DNA of 64,000 bases, taken from Cunninghamia lanceolata (taxonomy: Eukaryota > Streptophyta > Pinopsida > Cupressales > Cupressaceae). Position 1 is the first letter of the stretch. Each line of letters begins with the position of its first letter. Under the pieces are notes generated by a model that saw nothing but the letters and a program-made list of their open reading frames with translations, did not search any database and was not told the origin of the DNA. The DNA lies in assembly GCA_027924645.1 (NCBI GenBank), contig BSBN01000039.1, forward strand, positions 21,302,001-21,366,000. Reading direction: 5' to 3'. The position numbers and the translations under genes are program-made. Positions 56,699 through 64,000 of the stretch are shown here, piece after piece.

Positions 56699-57966
56699 TT
56701 GTGTTGCAACCGATCACTGATTGTGAGGCAGTTGTCACCTTGTAGCTTGATCACCGAATTTGAGGTAGTTACACTTGATCTAGGAAGAATGTCACCGAGG
56801 AGAATCCTTGCTGTTGGAACAATGGCTGGTAGAATGGATGAGATGATGAAAACCATGCGAGTCCGCTTGGATGTTGTTGAAGAAGATAGACGAAGAGGAC
56901 TTACACCTAGACCTAATGTTGAAAGTGATGATGATGAAGAATTTCAATCCACTAATCAAATTGGTGAAACCTTAGGAGGTGATGAAGAAGAAGAATCATA
57001 CCAAGTCAAGATATTGTGAGCTATTTCAAAGATTGGGAAAAGACCTAGAGTTGATGTACCAAATTATACTGGAACTTGAATCCTAAAGAATTGATTGACT
57101 GGATAAATGACATGGAATAATACTTTGAGTATGAAGAAATTGAAGATCCGTAGAAGGTGAAATTTGTAAAGACAAAGCTGAAAGGACATGCTGCTATATG
57201 GTGGAAAGAAGTTTGGTTGGTAAGAAACATAAGAGGAAAAGAAAGGATTACAAAATGGGACAGGATGGTCACAAAATTGAAGAACCAGTTCATACTTGCT
57301 GACTATGAGTTGGAACTGTTGAAGAGATTGTAGAATCTGAGATAAAAGAAGAAATCTGTGAAGGAGTACACTAAAGAATTTCATAAGATGATCATAAGGA
57401 CATGACATAGTGAATCAAGCAAGGAGAAAGTAGCAAGATACATCAATGGACTGAGATTGAACATTCAAGAAGAACTGAGTCTGGTGAGAATGACAACATT
57501 AGAAGAAGCATATCAGTTTGCCCTAAAGGTTGAAGAAAAGTTGAACAAGGGGCATGATCAAAGACAAAGAGGTAGAGGAGGTAAATTTAAGAGAGGTAGA
57601 ACATTTTCCAGAGGAGAGAGATCATATGCAGAGAAGAACAGACAAGAGAACACATCCAAGGAGGACAGAGATAACAATGCATATCGGAGAGATGACAAAA
57701 ATTTCTACCTCAGAGGAAACCCTAGTCCATACCGGAGTGAAGGATATAGAAGAGAAGGAAGAGGACCTAATAGGAGAACATTCAAAGGAACTTGTTTTAA
57801 GTGTGGAGGTGAAGGACATAGAGCATTTGAATGTAATCAAGGAAGTACAAGCAAGAGAACAGAGAACATTGGAAGAGCAACCTATGTGGAAGAAGCTGTT
57901 GGATCACCTAGTTCAGTTGGCAAACCCGAGAAAGGAGAATCACTTGTCATGAGGAGAGCACTATTA
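56699..57966 (+). pseudogene. Element D Gag
   Basis: The N-terminal part is in the frame of 56699-57019 (MAGRMDEMMKTMRVRLDVVE). A one-base loss near 57070 then moves the text to the main frame: NPKELIDWINDME, KVKFVKTKLKGHAAIWWKEV, WDRMVTKLKNQFILADYELE and ARYINGLRLNIQEELSLVRM. An Arg-rich linker and an intact zinc knuckle (CFKCGGEGHRAFEC, 57793-57834) follow. Four to six TAA/TAG/TGA stops interrupt it. The WWKEV and ADYELELLKRL wording is the typical retrotrans_gag domain. Confidence 0.88.
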
Positions 57967-58640
57967 TAAGCAGAAGAAAATGAAGAACCACCACAAAGGA
58001 AAAGTTTATTCAGAACCAGATGCAAATCAAGAGGTAAATGTTGTAAAGTTGTAATTGATAGTGGTAGTTCTGATAACCTAGTTTTAGAGGAGATGGTGAC
58101 TAACCTGAAGTTGGAAAGATTAAAACACCCTAAGCCCTATCAGATAGCATGGATTCAAGATGATCATAAGGTATTGGTCAGTGAGCAATGTTTGGTGAAA
58201 TTTTATTTTGGATCTTATCATGATGAAGTATTGTGTGATATTATGCCTATGGATGTATGTCATATCTTGTTGGGTAGACCATGGCTGTATGATAGAAAAA
58301 CTATACATGATGGGAGAAAGAATACATACACTATAACATCAAATGGAAAAATAATTACTTTGATTCCTTTGGAAGATGATCCTAAGAATGCAATATGTGG
58401 GAATGCTAGAATCTGTTTGGTAGATGGAAGGAAATTTTTGGATGGTTTGAGACATGAGAATATGTGTTATGCTTTGATCCCTAAGAAGCCTGAAACATTG
58501 AAGGAGACTGAAGAATCACAACCGAAGGAGATAACTGAATGACTGACAGAGTATGAAGACATTGTATCAGACAATGTACCTAAAGGATTGCCACCAATCA
58601 GGGGTATCACTCATCACATGGATCTCATATCCGGAGCTAG
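57967..58640 (+). pseudogene. Element D aspartic protease
   Basis: In the same frame as gag after a single TAA at about 57967. The active site VVIDSGSSDNLV (about 58045-58080) is intact, followed by KHPKPYQIAWIQDDHKVLVS and DVCHILLGRPWLYDRKTIHD, the box that closes gypsy proteases. The frame runs open to 58542 (TGA, at a Trp-like position). Confidence 0.88.
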
Positions 58641-59484
58641 TTTTCCTAACTAAGCAACACACATAATGACACTGGCAGAGAAGGAAGAATTCAATAGACA
58701 GATACAAGAGTTGTTGAGGAAGGGTTTGATCAGAGAAAGTTTGAGTCTTTGTGCAATACCTGCCGTGTTAGCACCAAAGAAAGATGAAGAATGGAGGATG
58801 TGTATAGACTCTAGAGCAATAAACAAGATCATAGTTAAGTATAGATTTCCTTTACCTAGGATGGATGATATCATGGATTGTTTGAGTGGAGCAAAATATT
58901 TCACAAAGATAGATTTGAAGAGTGGATACCATCAGATTAGAATCAGAGAAGGAGATGAATGGAAGACTGCTTTCAAGACAAATGAAGGGTTGTATGAGTA
59001 GTTAGTGATGCCTTTTGGATTGACAAATGGACCGAGTACTTTCATGAGATTGATGAATGAAGTTTTGAAGAAAATTTTGGGTAAGTTTGTTATTGTATAT
59101 TTGGATGACATTCTGATTTTTACTAAGACAAAAGAAGAACATTTGTGGTACCTGAGACAAGTATTGCAGAGACTGAGAGAAGAGAAATTGCTGATGAACA
59201 TCAAGAAATGTAGTTTCATGAAGGAAGAATTGGTATACTTGGGATTTGTGATTTTTGCGAAAGGATTGAAGATGGACCCTGAGAAGGTGAGAGCAATTGT
59301 TGAATGGCCTATACTGGAGAGCATTGGAGAAGTCAGATCATTTCATGGATTAGCTAGTTTCTACTGGAAGTTCATCAGAAATTTTAGTTCAGTTTGTAAC
59401 CCTATGACAAAGACAATGATAGGTGATAGAAAAGACTTTAAGTGGACATCAGGAGCAGATAAAAGTTTTGAATTGTTGAAGTAG
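58641..59484 (+). pseudogene. Element D reverse transcriptase
   Basis: Reads [60 protein letters not shown] and [24 protein letters not shown] replaces the Trp-like codon before LVMPFGLTN, then comes IVYLDDILIF (catalytic YLDD at 59098-59109) and EKVRAIVEWPILESIGEVRS. Only one internal stop over 270 codons, and all catalytic residues are kept. Confidence 0.92.
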
Positions 59485-59920
59485 AAAGTGATAGAGTAAC
59501 TTGTTTTGGCATTACCGAATTTCAATAAGGTATTTCAAGTAGATTGTGATGTAAGTGGAAATGCAATAGGAGCAGTGTTAAGTCAAGAAGGTAGACTTGT
59601 GGCATATTTAAGTGAGAAATTGAATGATGCAAGGAAAAGATATTCAATTTATGATCAAAAGTTCTATGCCATAATTCAAGCCTTGAAGAAGTTGAGACAT
59701 TACTTGTTGCCTAAGGAGTTTGTGTTGTATACAGATCATCAAGCTTTGCAATATTTGAACAGTTAAGGAAAACTGAATCAGAGACATATGAGATGGGTAG
59801 AGTTCATGTAGAGGTACACCTTTGTGTTGAAGCATAGGAGTGGAAAATCAAACAAAGTTGCAGATGCATTGAGTAGGAGAAGGAACTTGTTGACAGAAAT
59901 GAGAGTTGAAGTGTAAGGAT
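59485..59920 (+). pseudogene. Element D RNase H
   Basis: Reads [60 protein letters not shown] and [18 protein letters not shown] and TAG at Gln-like positions come next, followed by KHRSGKSNKVADALSRRRNL. Same frame as RT. The first Asp (FQVDCDVSG) and the TDHQAL Asp are present. Confidence 0.9.
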
Positions 59921-61203
59921 TTGATGAATTGAAGAACATGTATGAGGAAGATCTTGATTTTGTAGAACCTTGGAAAGCATGTAAGGAACCTATTGTGATA
60001 GATAAAAGTAAGTGGTTGGATTATTTCATTCAGGAAGATATGTTGTTCAAAATAAATCAGTTATGCATACCTAGAAGTTCCATGAGAGATAATATGATCA
60101 AGGAAAAACACAGTGGTGGATTGGCATGACATTTTGGCATTGATAAGACGGTGGCTTTGGTAAGTAAAAATTACTTTTGGCCTCAGATACATAAGGATGT
60201 TAGGAAATTTGTGCAGAGTTGTAGAGTTTGTGAAGTTGTAAAAGGGAGTAGTCAGAATACTGGATTGTATAAACCATTGACAGTACCAGAGAGACCTTAG
60301 GAAGACATAAGTATGGATTTTGTAATGGGATTTCTGAAGACACAAAGAGGACATGATTCAATATTTGTAGTGGTGGACAGATTTTCAAAGATGACACATT
60401 TCATACCCTATAAGAAGACAAATGATGTAGTGCATATTGCTGACCTATTTTTCAAGGAGATTGTGAGATTGCATGGATTATCTAAGACCATAATTTCAGA
60501 CAGAGACACAAGATTCCTTGGATATTTTTGGAAGACACTTTGGAAGAAGATGAAGACAGATTTGAAGTTTATTTCAACATCTCTTCCACAGACTGATGGA
60601 TAGACAGAGGTTGTGAATAGGAGTTTGGGAAACTTGTTGAAATGTTTAGTTGGAGAGAAGGCAAGAAGTTGGGATTTGATTCTTTCACAAGTAGAGTTTG
60701 CATACAATTATTCAGTGAATAGGAGTACTAGAAGAACACCTTTTGAGATTGTTACCAGAGTAAACCCTAGAGGAGTAGCAGAGTTGAGAGATATCAGTAT
60801 GGAAGTTTAGAGAAGTGCAGAAGCAGAAGAATTTGTAGGACACATGGAGACAGTGCATAAATAGGTGAGGAAGCATTTGGAGGAGATGAACAACAAGTAT
60901 AAGGAGAAGGTAGATGAGAAAAAGAGACACAAAGAATTTTTAGTGGGAGATGAGGTGATGGTCTACTTGAGAAAAGAAAGATTTCCAGTTGGGACATATA
61001 ACAAGTTGAAGATGAAGAAGTTTGGACCATGTAGGATACTCAAAAAATTTGATTTAGGAAATGCATATGAAGTGGAGTTACCGGAGACATTGAGCATATC
61101 ACCTATTTTCAACATTGCAGACCTATATCAATATCATGAATCAGAGTTCAGTGACAACATTGAAGAAGACTTGAAGAAGCAATTACCACAACAAACACCA
61201 GAG
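59921..61203 (+). pseudogene. Element D integrase
   Basis: An HHCC zinc region (KHSGGLA, stop, HFGIDKT; then CRVCEVVKG) is followed by the catalytic core with [20 protein letters not shown] (first Asp), [18 protein letters not shown] (second Asp) and, after a TAG at the Gln of DG-TEVVNRSL, the catalytic Glu. The C-terminal part reads [20 protein letters not shown] and [20 protein letters not shown]. Six or so stops, no frameshift. Integrase would insert the cDNA; all DDE residues are retained. Confidence 0.92.
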
Positions 61204-61206
61204 TAA

Positions 61207-61365
61207 ATTGAAGACATCTTAGACAGTAGAATTGGACACAACACTAGAGGAAGACAATACAAAGAATATCTTGTGAAGTGGAAAGGCAGACCAAAAGAAG
61301 ATTCATCTTCAATTTCTCAGGCTAAGGTGGACCGTATTGGTTTTCCTCCAGCCCTGACAAAGTGA
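61207..61365 (+). pseudogene. Element D chromodomain
   Basis: IEDILDSRIGHNTRGRQYKE then YLVKWKGRPKEDSSSISQAK, in frame after a single TAA, ending at a TGA. YLVKWKG is the diagnostic chromodomain strand. The aromatic residue normally found after the E-[DN]-[ST]-[TS] turn (Trp) is Ser here. In this branch the domain steers integration towards particular chromatin. Confidence 0.85.
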
Positions 61366-61396
61366 GGGACTCACTTTTTCAATAACCCCGGATGTC

Positions 61397-62249
61397 TGAT
61401 GCAGGAGCATCCCTGGTTTAAGAGCAATCTTGCATCAACCAAAAATATTTACATTTTAGTTTGTTTGCATTTCAGTTTGTTTCATTTTTTAGTTTAGTAT
61501 AGTCAGTTTAGTCAGTAGCAGTTTCTATATTTTGGTCCGCATTCTATTGTAGTTGCATTTTAGACCCTGCAGAGCTAGACTTAACACCTAGACACATTCA
61601 TGCACATCATATCCAAAATTTAGAGCATTTGGATTAGATACCAATAAGATATCGCTATCAGAAGATCGATTATTTTCTCAGAACAGAGCATTCTATCAGT
61701 CTCAGATAATCAACTAAAGGAGAAGACTTGTAGAGAATTTCATGACTTGCGAAGTTAAAAGACACATCATCCAATGTTGTTTGGTATGTGGCTAACCTTC
61801 CCTGAGATCCACACACCATTCCATTAATTTGCGGAGGAATTCTACATGATTAGGTCCAACCTATCCGTGTACACACGTTATAGCTCTTCATTGGAGTTTG
61901 TGACCTTCCTTGGCCAATGTAGAGGAATCTTAGGTTTTGGAGATGATATATATTGATGTAATAGATGCCTAGGAAAGTAGTTAGCATAGTTTACAAGTTT
62001 GATAGTATGAATTCTTTGCGAAGGAGCTTCAAAGCCATATCTTGTGCATATTTTGTAATTCTATAATCAGGCTTGTGAGCCCTAATTGTAAGTCCGCATG
62101 TTGCCGACCAATTTGTATTTGGATTCTATGATATACTAAATGATTGAGCTACATTTGCTTTATATCTTTGAGTTGTTTCCGTTGTGTTTACTCTAGTTGC
62201 ACGACCTAGATAGTTCACTTTGTGGACCCTCCTAACCATGAAAGCACCA
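61397..62249 (+). repeat. 3' LTR of element D
   Basis: Second copy of 55735-56588, followed by the target duplication ggttt. The sequence just upstream (aataaccccggatgtc) is a poor polypurine tract. Confidence 0.95.
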
Positions 62250-62254
62250 GGTTT

Positions 62255-62890
62255 TCTAATCCTTTTTCTCCTTGCTTTTCTATTTATTTTCCTTATTGCC
62301 CAACCACATTTATTATTTTGTGTCCTAGTTTATAAACAAGGCATGTGGCTTAGCTTATCTTGCTTCTTGATAAGAGTGGTAGCTTGAAGTCATTAAGTGA
62401 AGGCATTGTGAACTATGTTCTAAGCACACCCTTTATGACATAGAAGGTAGAAATGAAAATTAAATAGTTTGAACCAAGTTTGGAGAGGATACTAAGGATT
62501 AACTAGGTGTCTTTTTTTTCAATCCCACACTATTTTAATTTCAGCTTCAATGGTTTTAGCTTAATGAAGAAATCTAGGATACTATCAATAGTACTAGGAA
62601 TCAAACTAATGAGATCATTATCCAACTGATGACCTCTCATAGCATCCTAAATACCCAAAAAACTAGTGAATGTTGACCAAATCTAATTATGTGAATCCAA
62701 AGACTCGATATGGAATAAAAGATCAAGAGATACAAATAGACACAAATGACCATATGCCTCATCACATTTTTTTGAGAATTTAATTTTCTCTACATATAAG
62801 GTAGGAGATCTAGCTTTGTATCCATAGTAATCTTCAATAATCTTTTGTTTCTTATTGAAATTGACATTCTAGATTTCCATTCATAGTAAT
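62255..62890 (-). pseudogene. Copia relic E: gag N-terminal part
   Basis: Minus strand from about 62880: VNFNKKQKIIEDYYGYKARS, LYVEKIKFSKKCDEAYGHLC, then DAMRGHQLDNDLISLIPSTI, DSILDFFIKLKPLKLKLK, a TAG, CGIEKKDT, a stop, LILSILSKLGSNY. This is the standard copia gag passage. It was joined to 55729-54990 before element D landed between them. Confidence 0.78.
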
Positions 62891-64000
62891 TATATGGAGT
62901 AATTAGAGGAATTGGTAGTTAATCCATAGTGTAGAAAGAAAATGAGAATGTAGAAAAATAAGAGAACACAAGACAACCCCTATTACTAGTTGTTCTAATG
63001 ACCCGAAACAATTATAAAGTTTGACATTTTATTTTAATGTGTTTTACAATGCAAATTTTAGTTTTCTAGGGCCCAAAATGCCCAAAAATGTTGAAAGTAA
63101 ACTATGTTGAAGAGTAGGAACCAAAAGAATAGTATAGAACTATAGAGCTAAAATAAATTACTTAAAAAAATATAGAGCTATAAATGGAGTCGTTTGTGAA
63201 AGTTATGAGCATCTAAAGGTTCCAAAAGGCTGACTAGACAATAAAATCTGAGAAAAATAATTTTTTGGTAAAGTAGGAAGTCAAATTAGGAAACTAATTG
63301 TGCTAGTACAAAGTACTCACAAAATTAACCTATTTATAAAATTCTCTAGAAAATACCTCCATTTGATTGAGAAATTGGCCTCTAAAGTTCAAGTATAAAC
63401 TAGAAAATCCCATTGGAGTAGTGGTGTTTGGTAGTTAGAATAAGTGTGATCACTTGTAGTTAGGTAGACCACTAGTGGTTAAGTCTAGTAGCTAGAAAAA
63501 CCACCAAAGGTAATTGTGAATGTTGGTAGTGACGGTAGTTGTTGGGAAGATTGGATGATGACTAGGGGTTTAGGAAGATTGCTAGCGATCAATTCACACA
63601 ATAAGTGGTAATTATGATCATTGGTAGTCTATGCACGTGGCAAAAGGACCATAAACATTGGTGACATTAGCTAGCATTTTGAGACAAAATGGGTTACACT
63701 TTTTGGGACATCTTGATTTTTACTGAAATCACATATTTTTAGAAAATATAATGATTTAAGCCTTGAAAGGTTCCATTTAAAAGATTTTAATTGAATAGGG
63801 TTTGATCAAACCCCCTTAGATTCAAATCCCCTTGGATAGAACCCCGCTAGTTTTAAACCATACCTATAATGGAGTCTCCTCTACACCTATCAAAATGCTG
63901 ATAAAAAACAAATTTTGATTTATCTTTTGAGGGATCAAATGAATTCATTTAAAATTTATGCTTTGTAAGTATGTAGTCCTTATTATAAGCTTCCCAAAAA
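62891..64000. other. Unassigned right end of the window
   Basis: AT-rich with no recognisable reading frame, LTR or RNA gene. It may contain the upstream part or the 5' LTR of relic E in unrecognisable form. Confidence 0.5.

Larger units (their letters stand above)
55735..62249 (+). mobile_element. Ty3/gypsy chromovirus-type LTR retrotransposon D
   Basis: LTRs of 854 and 853 bp (55735-56588 and 61397-62249), exact 5-bp target duplication ggttt (55730-55734 and 62250-62254), primer-binding site, then gag, protease, RT, RNase H, integrase and a C-terminal chromodomain. Integrase after RNase H places it in Ty3/gypsy, and the chromodomain in the chromovirus branch. From about 57073 to 61365 a single frame runs through all domains with about nineteen in-frame stops and no frameshift. 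LTR differences in the first 200 bases are nearly all transitions (about 20 by eye). Confidence 0.95.

Noticed and set aside
57073..61365. Reassigned stop codons (TAG/TAA read as Gln)
   Set aside because: Stops also occur at Trp- and Arg-like positions, including TGA, the LTRs are decayed too, and the host OST-subunit gene ends normally at TGA.
1..64000. CRISPR arrays, bacterial operons or integrated DNA virus genes
   Set aside because: The tandem repeats lack spacer structure; all pol-like text fits Ty1/copia or Ty3/gypsy order with LTRs; no prokaryotic-type genes were seen.

Overview
This window looks like nuclear DNA from a seed plant with a large, repeat-rich genome. It holds one recognisable host gene among nested, decaying transposable elements. 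The very long first intron, the old intact-length LTR elements and the AT-rich, CpG-poor sequence suggest a gymnosperm such as a conifer, but that is inference. No rRNA, tRNA, CRISPR or bacterial-type genes were seen.

Layout. 1-975 is a copia LTR fragment. 1770-9101 is copia element A (minus strand) with very long LTRs, one carrying a MITE-like insertion. 9102-10821 is repeat-rich and may be the inside of a broken non-autonomous element. 10822-17023 is copia element B (minus). 17059-23993 is element G, a probably non-autonomous LTR element with a retropepsin-like reading frame and three near-identical 411-bp tandem repeats, inserted in a pyrimidine microsatellite that continues to about 24770. 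24938-25483 is a decayed coiled-coil reading frame. 26949-32944 is copia element C (plus), complete, with a perfect 5-bp target duplication (TSD).

The host gene is a homologue of KRTCAP2, a small membrane subunit of the oligosaccharyltransferase (OST) complex. Four coding exons lie between 48767 and 51266, and a 7-nt first coding exon is proposed at 34161-34167. Intron 1 is then about 14.6 kb. It contains six degenerate ~90-bp tandem repeats, a foldback structure, a non-autonomous hAT-type element (36933-37723, 8-bp TSD) and a three-level nest of hAT transposons: F3 (37841-46658) is interrupted by F2 (39685-46411), which is interrupted by F1 (40605-44059). F1 and F2 have exact 8-bp TSDs and F3 has a 6/8 match; the termini of all three are related. 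F1 still has a nearly intact three-exon BED/hAT transposase gene.

55735-62249 is a Ty3/gypsy element with a chromodomain (D), with TSD GGTTT. It sits inside the gag of an older minus-strand copia relic (E) visible at 54990-55729 and 62255-62890.

Most retroelement frames are broken by point-mutation stops (TAG/TAA at Gln-like positions, TAG/TGA at Trp- or Arg-like positions) more than by indels. This is what decay of methylated, silenced DNA by C-to-T change predicts. No transposable element here looks fully autonomous; the OST-subunit gene looks intact.
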